64,000 nucleotides of DNA from Sanghuangporus weigelae (GCA_033182465.1 CP137322.1:1984001-2048000); one strand, 5' to 3'; shown: positions 24,325-36,590, counted from the first letter of the stretch. Translations and numbers: made by a program. Notes: generated by a model not told the origin, from the letters alone.

Positions 24325-24840
24325 ATCCTTTATAATCCTCCTGTCCAGGATTTCCCCCCAGAACTGCAGCGCCGCAACCTCAAGAGCATCAAGCGGAGCA
24401 TATTCCTCTTCCTGTTGCTGGCAATAAAGACTACAACAACCGGTGGGTCCTCGATTCTCCTCTATCCCTCCTACAATACCCATCCAGCGAGCTAAAACCA
24501 GGTCGCAACCACTTTCGACGCTTCAAAGCATTTCTAGTGAACTCAGGTCATTAATATTGCAACGCAACCTGCTTCTAGATTTCGCGAATGTTGTTCGAAT
24601 CGCGATGAAAGATAATTCCTCTTATAGGGAGCTTTTTTTCTGGACGAATATCTGAGCGTATCAGATCATGACTAGAAGGTGCATACACCCATACTGTTTC
24701 CGACAGTTTGCAAGCGAAGCAATGGCGGGATGCTATCTTCGCTAACGCCAAGCTGATTTTCCCATTCTGCAACTGGCTCGTATGTCTTCCCCGTCAGCCT
24801 TGAGCGAGACCACATCGAAGTCGAATGCAGTGTGCGCAAT
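24325..24840 (-). pseudogene. Decayed GFA gene copy
   Basis: Two islands match the intact GFA gene. At 24700-24726 the plus-strand string cgacagtt + gaagcaatggc of the intact gene (near 21883-21900) is interrupted by a 7-base insertion tgcaagc, which shifts the frame inside the CHCFNC zinc motif. At 24345-24385 the stretch encoding LEGAAQFW is recognisable as ALEVAALQFWG. The central zinc-site region is shortened and stops are present. Position and orientation relative to secreted paralog 2 match the intact pair. I infer a nonfunctional relic; borders are approximate. Confidence 0.65.
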
Positions 24841-25053
24841 AACTCTTAGTCGGCACATAACAAGTTTCTTCAAGCTACTCCACACGTTTATTACTGGAAG
24901 CAGATCGCTGCCACACAAGGTAGTGTATCACCGAACAAAAAAGCCATTATATGCATCGACACGACCAATATAACTATCACATGCAGCAAGAGAGAAAGGG
25001 ACCACAGAATAGACAAGGAGACAAAAGATGAAGAACTTCGAATCTGAAGGCTC

Positions 25054-25658
25054 CTAGGAGCTATTGATAAGGACGACATTGGCAGACGGCTGCACATTGC
25101 CGCTCGGCTGCGCATTTGCACTAGGCTCAACCACTGGGTCTACATGGACAACAGCAACACCAGAAGTGGGTGCAGCTTCTGTCGCCTGACGCTTGACAGG
25201 AAGGAATGCGGCCACATTTGCAATCGTAGCTCCGGAAGTGGGCGTAATCGTCTCTGTAGACGTCGTGCTCGTTGCGCTTGCATGCGAGCTGCCAGAACCA
25301 CTCGCGGCCTTTTTGAAAGGTTAATTAGCGGAAGAGATTTAGATTGCGTGATACTAGTTGCTCACCGCCCCCAATATGAGATCCAAGGGAAAGACGCGAG
25401 GAGGGTGAGGCTAGAAGAAAGTAACATTTAAAGTCAGTGTATGTGCCCAGGTAGATCAAGGCGAATTCATTACAGCGTGACTTTCGGCAGCCTTAGCAGC
25501 GGCAGTGAAGGTGCCAGGAGCTTGAGGCTTGTAATGATGCGCATCGGTAAAGATTCAAGCGAGGGAAGAGTACCGGAGCTTACTGAGGGCGCTGGAGGAG
25601 CAGCAAGCGCAGGAGCAAGAAGAGCAAGGACACATGCCGCGGCGACGAATGAACGCAT
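25054..25658 (-). CDS. Small secreted protein with Kex2-like site, paralog 2
   Basis: Four exons (minus): 25658-25584, 25527-25474, 25410-25366, 25308-25054; 142 aa, all junctions phase 0 as in paralog 1. The signal peptide is MRSFVAAACVLALLAPALAA. A short segment PHPPRVFPLDLILG corresponds to PHVPRAGIPGIPSILPG of paralog 1. A Ser/Thr-rich stretch, shorter than in paralog 1, leads to FLPVKRQ with Lys97-Arg98, then 44 residues (QATEAAPTSGVAVVHVDP...) containing the repeated motif QPSxNV. The shared parts (signal peptide, KRQ, V-x-H-x-DP) are better conserved than the rest. Secretion and KR processing are predictions; no function is known. Confidence 0.72.
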
Positions 25659-26324
25659 TTTGGCTTGTTTGTAGGAAAAAAGGTGATGTGGTTATAATAG
25701 TGATGTGCGTTGTTCAAAGGAGTGGATAGGGTTGGTCTAGAGGTAGAGAAGGAAGCTGGGGAAGCGAAGAGAGAGGAGTGTGGAAGTGGGAGCGAAAGGA
25801 GCGACTGGGTAGTGCTTTCGCCGGAGGAGGGCTTTTATAACTTTTTGAGAAGCTGTCAGCCTCGTATTGAACATAACTTGAATAATTACTCAACTTGGAT
25901 ATTGGATGGATCGTCGCGCGTCACTCATTGGCTCATGGACTTCAGAACCGGTCCTTCTATCTCCCAAATCACCGGAAGCTATCGTTAAGGCTGACTATTA
26001 ACCATCCATTGAACATACATAAGTAATTTGTTACAAATATATGCGGTGTGATTCATGCTGATCCAATGCAGAGAAATGGTAATTGCAGATCGAGTCGTGA
26101 AGGCGAGTATGGATATTTTAATAACGAGAATCACGCAGGTATCGCAAAAGAGAGTTGTGTAGCGGGAACTCGCGAGATCTAAGAAGAGGGAAGGCAGTTG
26201 GGAAAGGAGATGAATGGGACCTACGAGCAAAGGAAACGCGGTTGTCATTCCCCTCGTCAGCCTATCGGTGAAAAGACGTTACTCACCGGTTAGTGTTCCT
26301 TTGGGAGAAGGGTTGACCATTTGA
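25659..26324. other. Intergenic with promoter of secreted paralog 2
   Basis: The conserved block 25834-25872 lies here. Upstream to 26324 no gene is seen. Confidence 0.45.
25834..25872 (-). promoter_or_regulatory. Conserved core-promoter block of secreted paralog 2
   Basis: Near-identical to 23186-23224, with a TATA-like TTATAAAA on the minus strand about 180 nt upstream of the ATG at 25658. Confidence 0.55.
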
Positions 26325-27504
26325 TCAAGCGTAAGCTTTGCTCGTCTGCCACCCGCTATCAAACGCAAAGCCGTTGGCATCTGGAGGATCTGGATATCGC
26401 ATTGGTGCCTTCCCTTTGATGCTATTGAAAAGAAACCTCAGACTACATCATCAATGAACAAAATGAAACTGCTCACTCCTTCCGTAGCTTATTCATGTAG
26501 TCTGGATAAGGTACTTCGCTTGCTCTGTGTCCATTGGCAGACGGGACAGGATCAAGCTCGACTCCGTAGTAGGGATTGGCTTGAGTCGGTGTCGATGCTG
26601 CGGCAGCGGATAATTGGCCAGGATGGTTCGCTCGAGTTGCCTCGATAATCTTTCGGTCCGCCTCGCGAGTATAGCTCTCCGCCATTGCTGCATATCTTTT
26701 GACCTGCCAGGCAAGCTGCTTTGCTCGCACCTTGTCACCTTGTGCAAGTGCCCATTTCCTTTCTTCTTTGCATCGCCGTCGGTCTGCTTCTGCCGTAGCA
26801 GCCTTCTTTCGCAAGTTCGCGAGCTCGAGATCAAGCAGACGGCCTAAGCCAGTGTATCCCATTTGGTCCATGGTGAGTGTTGTGGACGTCGTTTCGGTGA
26901 TTAGAGTCGGAGGTACAGCCGTGTGTTCGGTACGGGGCAAAGAGGCAGAACGCGCTCGCGTGACATATGAACGACGCGGTGATACACGCTCAAGAGAGCG
27001 GGATCGTACAGAAGGTGAACGAGAACGATCTCTATCTCTCTCGCGCGCGTTGATTTCTCGCAACCGAGCCCGCATGTGCTCCTTCCGCGCCTCCCTCGCC
27101 AACTCTCGTGCCAGCTCCCGTTCTCGACGTCTCGAATGCCGTCTGTCGACCGAAAGCTCGTCTTCGTCCATCCATTCGTCCGCAGCCAGAGAGAGAAGCT
27201 GCATAAGTGCAAAGCCGACAACGGCAACAATTCCAGTAATACCAACTATCTGCATGTCTGGAGGGGCATCCGCAAAATAGAGTATACTCGCCATCCGTCC
27301 GACGAACGCAAGCGCAAGCGCTGGTGCAAAGACGGGATGCTCTGAGGATACATACTGAAGAAGTACGCCTTGGAAAGCTCCTTGCACAGCACCGTCGATG
27401 AGCTCCTCGCTCGGCGACGGAGGTGTGAGAGGAGGATTCAGCAAAGTGAATGCGATGCGTGCACCGAGCGCACAAAGAATAGGCAAGGTGACAGCTAACG
27501 GCAT
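26325..27504 (-). CDS. Membrane protein with DUF1771-like helical region, lacking a Smr domain
   Basis: Exons (minus): 27504-26477 and 26421-26325; 374 aa. Three hydrophobic segments lie in the first 125 residues (PLAVTLPILCALGARIAF, FAPALALAFVGRMASILYF, IVGITGIVAVVGFALMQLL). A strongly Arg/Glu-rich and Arg/Ser-rich stretch follows, then a helical region ALAQGDKVRAKQLAWQVK ... YTREADRKIIEATRANHPG, close to the DUF1771 pattern that normally precedes a Smr nuclease-like domain. No LDLHG Smr motif follows; the protein ends in a conserved-looking GKAPMRYPDPPDANGFAFDS tail. The start at 27504 is preferred over an upstream in-frame ATG because it opens directly into the first hydrophobic segment. 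It is divergent from SLU7, 272 bases apart. Confidence 0.72.
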
Positions 27505-27776
27505 GAAGATTGTCAGAGTATCATAGACAAGCAGAATAATGTAGCGACAAGTAAAAGAGATAATATGAAAGGAAAGGAAAGATGCAGGAGTTGTAGCAGC
27601 CTGGCCCTGGCCTGGCCTGGTGCTAATTTTGAAACGTTGCAACTGTTTGGCCGTGTTTGTCTAATAATGTAACGCAGGCTTCCCAAACGAGCGTGACATC
27701 GGCTTTGTCATCAACATTGTCACTACAGTGTACTGTCTTCGCCGTGCACTACTCATTGACATCTTCAGTAACTACC

Positions 27777-29670
27777 ATGTCTTCTGCAGTCGGCAAAGTC
27801 TCTCGCGAGGAGTTTCGAAGACAAAAGGATCTTGACGCCGCTCGAAAGGCGGGTACTGCTCCCGCTGAGCTCGACGCGGAAGGAAAGCCTATCAACCCTC
27901 ATATTCCTCGTAAGTCCCTCTCGGTCTTTCTTATGCATACTCATATATTAACTCCAGTACAGAGTACATCTCGCAAGCACCATGGTATCTCGACACTGGA
28001 AAGCCTTCTCTGAGCCATCAACGCAAAAATGAAGCCCCAAAGGCTTCCGATATTGACAAGTGGTATGAACGTGGAAAGAAGGGGCCTGCTGCAACGAAGT
28101 ACCGCAAGGGCGCATGCGAGAACTGCGGCGCTATGACACACAAACGTCAGGACTGTCTCGAGCGACCCCGGAAGAAAGGCGCAAAATACTCGGGAAGGGA
28201 CATTGTTGCAGATGAGATCGTCCAGGGCGATATTGCGGATGGCTATGATGCTAAACGGGATCGGTGGAATGGATATGATGCCTCGCAGTACAAGAAGGTC
28301 TACGACGAGTTCGCAGCTGTGGAGGCTGCCCGACAGCGATTACGTGAGCAGGAGATTGACTCGCAAACGACAACCGATCTTGCGGCAGTGCGTAAGGTTG
28401 CGAAGGCCGGCAAGGGTGAAGGCGAGCAGGCAGATCCCGACTTCGGTTCCAGCGATGAGGATGAAGACGATGAAGAGAAGTATGCTGATGCAGCCGACCA
28501 AGTCGGACAGAAGCTCGATACCAAAACGCGAATCACTGTTCGCAACCTGCGAATTCGTGAAGACACCGCGAAATACCTGATTAACCTTGACCCGGAAAGC
28601 GCATATTACGATCCGAAGACCCGTTCGATGCGTGATGCACCACGAAAAGACATTCTTCCTGAAGATTCCAAGTTTGCTGGAGATAACTTCTTTCGCTTTT
28701 CCGGCGACGCACCAGAAGTACAACAACTGCAGCTGTTTGCTTGGCAAGCCGCTGCCCGAGGCAATGACTTGCACTTCAACGCTAACCCGACTCAAGGAGA
28801 GATTCTGCATAAGCAGTTCCAAGAGAAGAAGGAAGAGCTGCGTGACACGCAGAAGGTTGGCATTTTAGCCAAGTATGGGGGCGAACAGTACTTGGAGAAG
28901 GCTCCGAAGGAACTCTTGCAAGGCCAGACAGAGGAATACGTCGAATACTCACGTACCGGACAAGTCGTCAAAGGTCGGGAACGCGTTAAGGCTAAGTCCA
29001 AGTACATGGAAGATGTATTCATTAACAATCACACCGCGGTCTGGGGATCGTGGTATGATTTGTCTACTGGGTCATGGGGTTATGCTTGCTGTCGCTCGAC
29101 CTTGCATGTTTCGTATTGTGCTGGCAAGGCTGCTATCGAGGCTGCACAGTCTAGCAATGCGCAATCAATGCTCGCCGGTCCATCTTCGTCTACTTCAGAC
29201 GCTACCACTACCACCGCGCCAACCAAATCCCTTGTTGAATCCCATCAAGAACGTCTCGAGTCCGAAGGCAAAGGCAAGGGCAAAGAAAGCGCCTCCGATG
29301 CGGATCGCAAGGGCCTGGGTGTCGGCAAGCGGACGCTTGGTGAAGGCGAGCTCAATCTTGACGAGTCCAAGCTTGCGGAGGCGTTGGCTGAGGAGCGCAA
29401 ACGGAAGGCTCTCAATGACGATGATCTGGATGATGTCCGTGGGCGAAAGAAGAAATACAATAGTGCTTATTCCGGTGGCAAGGGAACTGATAACGTCGAA
29501 GTTACAGAAGAGGAGCTCGGTGCGTATAGTCTCCTTTTGAATTGACTTGCTTTACCCATCAGATATTGATTTGTTTCACCACAGAGGCATACAGGAAAAT
29601 CCGCATTGCCGGGATGGAAGATCCTATGTTCAACTACAAAGATCGAGAAGGCGACTACGGGTATGTTTGA
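27777..29670 (+). CDS. SLU7: Pre-mRNA splicing factor SLU7
   Basis: Exons: 27777-27909, 27963-29519, 29585-29670; 591 aa. The CCHC zinc knuckle [14 protein letters not shown] is at residues 96-109, preceded by [14 protein letters not shown] and followed by [19 protein letters not shown], all SLU7 signatures. Further conserved blocks are [43 protein letters not shown], and the C-terminal [23 protein letters not shown]7 acts in the second catalytic step of splicing, helping choose the 3' splice site. The 3' end has two options: stop at 29670 (ends GDYGYV) or a further intron 29661-29768 giving GDYGHL with stop at 29778. It shares a 272-base bidirectional promoter with the membrane protein gene. 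Confidence 0.93.
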
Positions 29671-32600
29671 CTTGCCTATTGCCGTCACACCTTTATCTGC
29701 TTGTCTCTCTCCACTATTTATCTTTGCATTGTTATGTAGCAGTACTACTTGATATATTCACTTCTCAGGCACCTCTAAAAAAATCCCAAGGCTATTGTTG
29801 GTCCATCTTTAGGAACATCTGGCATATATATAGACGAAACGATAAACCCACACTTCCGCTACCCTTCTCGACTTCCCTAAGCATTGATGTAGAATGGTAT
29901 CATTCCGGACGGCTGTGTTCATCCATGAGCCCTGGATCTATTGGCTTGATTCTGATTCTCCGAAGGAAGATCGGAGAGAACTCGTTTTGGTCTCAGTTTG
30001 TTCGGAGGAATCCGAAGCTCAAAAACCTTTATCAAACAATGGAAGCCCAGTGGACAGAGACAGGAGAAGATAATTTTCTGAGATTGTAAGGCTCCGATGG
30101 AGATGGAGAAGCAAGAAGGCTGTGACGCTCTCTCGCTGAATCAATCGGAGCGAGCCAAATTTCTGCCGAGATGAGAACGTTTTAATGGTTCATATCTGTG
30201 TCTGCAGAGATTGAGGTATGTCCCGTCCACCCGCGTCGCTTGACTTATCTCGGGACTTTATCAAAGTTCTTTTTTATTGTGCTATATTGCATACAATATG
30301 AAATATATTTGTCGGCCTATGGAATCGCTATGGAGCCACCTTAGGCGACAATATTAATTTAGAGCCATTCATTTGCCGACAAACGTCTCGCCGAGTCGGT
30401 GGAACGCTAATGTCTAAACCGTCGGCCTCCTTGATACTCTACGGAAGTGCTCTTGGACCCGCGAGTATCGGGAAAGGCATCTTCCAAACTTTCGCTTTGA
30501 ATTCAGTCCTCGTATCGAATGCGGGAATGAATCACAGTGCCTCAGAGATAGCAGACCGAAAGTTGCGTTGTTAGTAAATCATAAAATGTGGGTCGTTTTC
30601 AATTACATGTGTGCTGACGCCTCCACTTCTGGTGGTTTGGTCGGTTTTCTGACCCCAGTTTTTACTTCCCGCGATGATCAAATTTGTATACGCGTATAGT
30701 TTAAATGATAACCGATCCTTCTGTGACTAGGCAAAGGTATTGGCGTAGGCTGTGGTATGTTGATTCATGTATCGAATAACGTGTCCTTGCTAGTGGCACT
30801 GCCCAAAGTACTTCACATAGTTCCCGTGTTACTGAAAGTGCACGAACGTGTCGGCCATTTGTTCCAGGACCAACCCTGGCTCAACAAAACTGCCCAAATA
30901 ATTTTGAAGCGCCGGTCATGCACTTCTGAGGCATATATAGTACTTATTAGTAAAATGCAAAGGCAACATGCAAAACCGATATGCCCTGAATCCGAAAACT
31001 AATTTAAGCATGGCAACAAGACAGTGGAGGTTTTAGTTGTCGAAAAGCCAAGTTCTTCATATCTAGATCTATCCATGATTCGAAGGTGTAGATCGGAGCA
31101 TAACCGACGCTTATCGTTGTTCTGGCTTTCCCGTGTATGAGCTTCTTATGGACCGATCACTCCTAGAGCAACATCGCCGCTGTGCGCCATAAACTCTACA
31201 CATAATTTACTAACGAAATTTCCCGATAAATGTATTACATGAGTTTTACGTCTTGCGCGTGCATGATCGAATTGGTGATGGATATACATCGGACTGCTCT
31301 GATTGTAGTGAGGGGGATCCACCCTGATCCAGCTTTCTGAAATAATTCCGAGTCGGTGAAACAAACAACCACAAGCAAGTACAAATACGAACTGTTGATC
31401 GTCTATTGACTGTTTCCTTCTTGCTTCAGTGATCATCGGCGATTTAGTTCACAGCCAACTAAAACCACAAATGTCTTGTTCAACTTGAGGTCAACACATG
31501 TCCTGACCTTGTGTTTCCCATTAGAAAGGAACCTAAAGGAACACGATATCGAACACGCAGGTGTACCCTGATCTTTCAAATGGAAGCATCTCTTTTCATC
31601 GAGCTCCGTGCCTCGCGACTGTAGCATGGCAAAGTCTATGTACTTTCTACTGAGAAAGCTATAGACAACATAAACTCCCGTTATAGCGTTTTTATTTTTC
31701 AAGATGCTTCGCTTCTTGCTAATGGAGGTACATGTATTATGTGTAGTCCGACTATACTCGTGTAAACCGACCTGTGGTATGACTTCATGCTCCTCGATTG
31801 CTCCGAAGATAATCAATTTGAAGTATCGACGCATGTAGTCTATGCAGACGTCTGATTAGATGCTCCTATGGACGAAGACATGATCTTTAATTTCGGGCTG
31901 TTTCTGTGAATGATCGAATATTATCACGGAGCTCCAGACTTTGAAAGGAAATAGGCCTCGGATCTCCTTTCCGAGATTCATTGAATCCCAGACCCAGAAC
32001 ACTCGTAAGTTGAATTTGGTAAACGATCCTTCAAATCGCTGAATACATAGTCCTTTAGACTTCGTGTTTGATGGTCGAATTTGAGAGAAATCGGGCAGCC
32101 ATGCGCCTCCATGCGCCCAGCTTTTTGAGCTAAACGGATGCGTGGCAGAGGTGGCACGATCAAAGGAATTGACTTCTCAAAATCGTGTCCCTTTGGTACT
32201 AGTATCGGCAGTCCATGGGAGTTCAGAGATGCTATTTCATCAGATAGAATTTGCTTTTCGGTTGGCGGTCCATATCAGTGGCTGTCCTGATTTTATGCAT
32301 CTGATTCGCTAGGGCAGGATTTTCTGCCAGCAGTAACGCTATTCCCATTTCTGTCCAGATAATTCCTGATAGCGGGTGGTTTGGCTTTGCGCCAAGAAAC
32401 ATCGATGCATGAGAATTATGGCCTTTCCTAAAGTCCTTGACCAGACACGATATCAAATATTATCGGACAAATAGCTAATCAAGTACTAACGAAGAAGCAT
32501 GTACTACACGTGTGAGTCGTAAATTCTACTGCGGCCATACTGACAGCAATTATTCTATGGCGCAGTGACGTTTCGCTGCCATGTTTCAGCTGTTCACAAT

Positions 32601-34725
32601 CACCTTTCCATTCATCCTGAAGATTGGCCTGAAATTGACAATAGATCGAGATAAGGGTGCACCGTGCGCGACATATTTACGTGGACAGGGTGTGTGCTAC
32701 CCAATGCACCTGCCCAGAAGGATCTCCAGTGGTGTCATTCGTGGCGCACTTTGCGGTGCTGGCGGTTCCCGATGCTGATAACCGGACATTAGGAAAAACC
32801 GTCTTCTTGGTGTGCCCTTGTGGTTGTGCAAGCAAACCTCCTTCGAAGCATGCAGTCTTCAGTTATTTGACATTCATACGCCGGATGTTTTCCGCTTTTG
32901 GTGATGATTCACACATTGAACGGCCCCCTACCCCATCTAGAGCCTGAATTTTGGCGTGTTTCTGCCACCCATTGGAAGACCAACTTGATTCAGATGCATT
33001 GCTCGGTTCAAGCCTGTGTCAAGGTTCACTCTTGTTCCCGGGGTGCAAATCTTTTTCGCCTACGAGTCCGAGGCGAAACTGTGTCTCATGAAAATCCTAT
33101 GTGGGCGCACCATCAACTCCGCAGATCAGTGCGAAGTACGAGTCGTATTGACGGAGAGCCGTCTACGCCATCGAGGAGTGGATTTTCTCGGTCGTCAGAT
33201 GCTGCACTCGTTTGATGGCCCTGCTTACTGAGCGGATGCTGCACGAGGCGCTCTGCTGGACGGAGAACTTGAAGGAAGAGTTCGTAATCTTTGCAAATTG
33301 AATTTAGTGAACCATGGACCTTTTAGAACGGAGTTCATCTAGGTGAGCACAGGCAGCATTTCATTCTTCGGAGTCGAAAATGCGCTCTATTAGTCATTTG
33401 ATGCGGTTGTGCTGAGACTCGCAGATATTCTTATTGACGATATCTCCACGGCGAACGTACTTTGAAACGACCGATTTCAATGGCTTTGACGCGCGAAAGA
33501 TGCGCTCTCGGCATTGGTATAGCGCAAAAGGAAGAATTTGCTCACACCGAAAGAACAAGTTTTAGGTGAATCGACAGAACGCCGCCGTGATGATGAAATA
33601 CAATATTTCACACAACAGAGACGTCCAATTACGCAAATATTTTACTCTACGTTCTGTCTAACTCTGTATCTAGGTATCATTGCTTGGTAGGAGTATCTTA
33701 GCACAATTCAGCAGAGATCTCTTCAAACTGACAACGCCGATGGAAGGAGGGGTATTTAAGGCCATCACGATGTGTCTCTTTCGACCAACAAACAATTAAA
33801 CTCGAGTCCATTGAATTCGTTTTCACGGCGACTGTTGCTGAATGGACTGATTGGATCAAAGCTTTCAACTCAAACCAGTGGCTCACAAGCCTCTTACAGC
33901 TCATCGTCACTTAAGTCCGCCGACTGACGTGTCTGCATGCCACCAGCGTGTGCTGAATGCATTCTACAGTCGCTGATTTAAGGCCGCTTTTTGAGCATTT
34001 CTCATGATCAAGCTTCTCAGAAACGGAGAGATTCCAGCGCAATGCCGTAATGAAGTAGATAGGGACAATATTCGAGGAAACATGTGGAAAGACTCGCAGT
34101 TGTGAGACTCAAAGAAAAGTACGTCCTAAATTTACTGTTCTTACGTGGGTGACTTGGACTAATATGGCGCTTCCACCTTATGCACATTTACATATACTCT
34201 CTCTCTTTCATGATGCTTCCTTTTCCATAGCAGCCAGCTATTGCAATCGGTTGCTGATGATCTCTCTTTCGTGACGGGAAACAGCGCGGTGGGATCTAAA
34301 TTGTTCGTTTACATAAACATGAAGAGGAAGATACGCGATCTATACGGAAAAGGTTTTAGCACCGTAAAATGACCAGCCCCTTCCCCCCCGAAATTCCAGA
34401 AAACGCCCTCGTCGTGCGCAACCAGTGATCCGGCTCACCGGTCGCTTGCCTTAATTAGTTTCGGCTATGAAACAAAAATCCTAACATGGGGACATCAATT
34501 TTGCTTGCATGAAACTTTTCCTGTAGAAGAATATGAAGAGGAAGAATCCAACCCTGAGTTGTTACATATACGATCGACCCTCTGATGTTCGGTTTCATAT
34601 AAACCTTTGTTCATCTCAATCGCCGTCGTGGTGCAAGCGAGCTTTTTAAATCCTACCATCCATCTTCGTTCGCCTCTACAGGACACCCTCCGAGTCTCCG
34701 CCTCGCTAGTCTACACGCCGACACT
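29671..34725. other. Gene-poor stretch of about 5 kb
   Basis: I searched both strands and found only short frames without splice-consistent continuation or recognisable domains; the longest is about 180 codons from 29547, overlapping the SLU7 end. No transposon ends, long repeats or tRNA were seen. It includes the upstream region of the Zn2Cys6 gene. Confidence 0.5.
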
Positions 34726-35837
34726 ATGTCTCATTCGCTTCCGTAGTAAGTGCCTTTCTCTAAAGACTCTCATCGGCATTCATGCTCATTGTGCATTTAA
34801 GTTCGATCCCATACATCACAGCTCCACAATATATGTTGCCGTCGCATACTACGCACCATACCCATATGCCGAGCGTCGTACATATGGTTTCACCCGCTCA
34901 GATACGCGCTGATCAACCACAGCGCAAACGCCCAAAGTACACGCGCAGCAAGACGGGCTGTCTTACTTGCAGAGCCAAAAAGATAAAGGTAAAGCACGAT
35001 GCCTGCGTGAGTTGCCGAGCCAAACGTACTCAATTCACTTCTCCAAGTGTGATGAGGGGAAACCAAATTGTCACCGTTGTGAACATGCGCACCGCGAGGT
35101 CAGTCTCCGATCTGAGTTTGACGGCCCGGGTTGCCCTTCTCCCTCTAGACTGAATCCGTTTTTTTTTTGTAGTGCACCTGGCCGAGTCCCGCACCCCTAA
35201 AGAAGAAGCCCGTAGCGCGCAAGAGTACAGCCGCCCAAGATAATGCGTCAGGTCTGGAGACAGCTTCTCGCGCTTCGGGCTCCTCTGCGTCCCGCGACGC
35301 GACGCCAAGCACTCGTGACATGGACAACAATGCAAGCCCGGCTGCCGTGCCAGACTCTGGCCGCCGATACAGGTCTGCATAATTCTCTACCATACAATTT
35401 TGGGTTTGATCGATACTGAAATGTGACTATTGAAGTGGCTCACAGAGCTATTCCTATTTGGAATCATCCGCTCCAATGAACCGCCGACAAACGTAAGCGG
35501 ATTCATTTCATTACTACCCATCTACTTGACCATAACCAACGATGGCTCACAAAGGCTCAGAGATATTCCTCAATACGGTGCACAAACAGAAACCATGCCT
35601 TCGGCGTCGTTGAGCTCTGGCACGAACCTTTCTTCCTCCTATTCATATGAATTCCACCACTCCCCCGGTTCTATCTCCTCACGCAGCAATTCCCGACCTT
35701 CTACGGCGAACTCTCTCCCGCCCACGCACTTCAACGGATCCACGAACCTCGCTTCGATTGATACCAGGGAATATCGCTGGGAGACGTTACCTGCTCATCG
35801 TGCCGAGGCTTCCTACACGTACTATCCCACCGCTTAG
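34726..35837 (+). CDS. Short Zn2Cys6 transcription factor
   Basis: Six exons: 34726-34745, 34802-34988, 35048-35098, 35173-35372, 35448-35492, 35555-35837; 261 aa. The binuclear zinc cluster is complete: Cys60, Cys63, Cys70, Cys77, Cys80, Cys87 (C-x2-C-x6-C-x6-C-x2-C-x6-C), preceded by basic KRPKYTRSKTG. An intron falls between Cys63 and Cys70 and another right before Cys87, so the zinc cluster is assembled from three exons. The rest is Ser/Pro/Ala/Tyr-rich and probably disordered; no fungal-specific regulatory (MHR) domain is present. The protein is a sequence-specific DNA-binding regulator by family; targets are unknown. The first exon codes only MSHSLP plus two bases, which makes the start less certain. 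Confidence 0.85.
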
Positions 35838-36590
35838 ACATGATACTTATGACAAGACTTCCGCCTCCATTTAATCATTACGCTTTCCATACGTGCTTTC
35901 TAACACTTCTTGCGCTTAGAGATGGGGCGTACTGCAATGCATAATATTGGTTTTTCCTTCATTGTATTTTTGTAAAAGCTATCTAATTATACCCATCGAC
36001 CGCATGGAGCACAATTTCGTACATAATGATTATTGTTTTCCTCTACTGGCATAGAATGTATTAATGTTGGATGGCCAGGTCTGCCTTTACTATAGAGTGT
36101 GATCGCTTTCAATGAAAACGTAGTCTGTCCAACTAATCTGTATCTAGGGTTGGTTTGGTGACTTACTCTGCTATTGATATTGCTCTCAAATTGTCGAAAG
36201 TCGAGAAGCACGTTGTGCTCCAAATTCTCACGTTTGCTGCATCCAATCACTCAAAGCAGTGGTTAGAAACTCTATGCGTTTATCAAAAGAACACTTGTGA
36301 AGGTAAGATATGATGAAGAAAGGAAGAAGTGAATGACAAGGAGTGCGACAAACTGAATGCGCCGATCACTGAAAATAGGTTAAAACGCCGATCAACTAAA
36401 GAAATGAGGAGAAAAATGATAAAAAAAAAGAATACAATGAAAGAGGAAAAAAGTTCCGTGAAATGTTTCGCAAAAAAGCACACACAAGTGTCTAGTTACA
36501 TGTGCCATATACATATGATATGTGACTTGGTTGTGGGGCCAAGAAGTGTTGTTCTGTCTCCGCAAGCCAGAGAGGGAAAGAGGGTTCGCA
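35838..36590. other. Intergenic between convergent genes
   Basis: AT-rich 3' flanks of the Zn2Cys6 and cyclin genes, with purine-rich stretches at 36310-36470. No gene is seen. Confidence 0.5.

Larger units (their letters stand above)
24325..25872 (-). repeat. Tandem segmental duplication, copy 2 (GFA relic + secreted protein gene + promoter)
   Basis: Same order and orientation as 21346-23224. The GFA part is degraded; the secreted gene and promoter block are intact. Confidence 0.7.

Noticed and set aside
26473-27642. Upstream ATG at 27642 for the DUF1771-like gene
   Set aside because: It would add 46 residues unlike the rest; the ATG at 27504 opens directly into a hydrophobic segment and leaves a normal divergent promoter with SLU7.
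31146-33231. Several short frames on both strands in the gene-poor stretch, considered as transposon remains
   Set aside because: No integrase, reverse transcriptase or transposase motif and no terminal repeats were found by eye.
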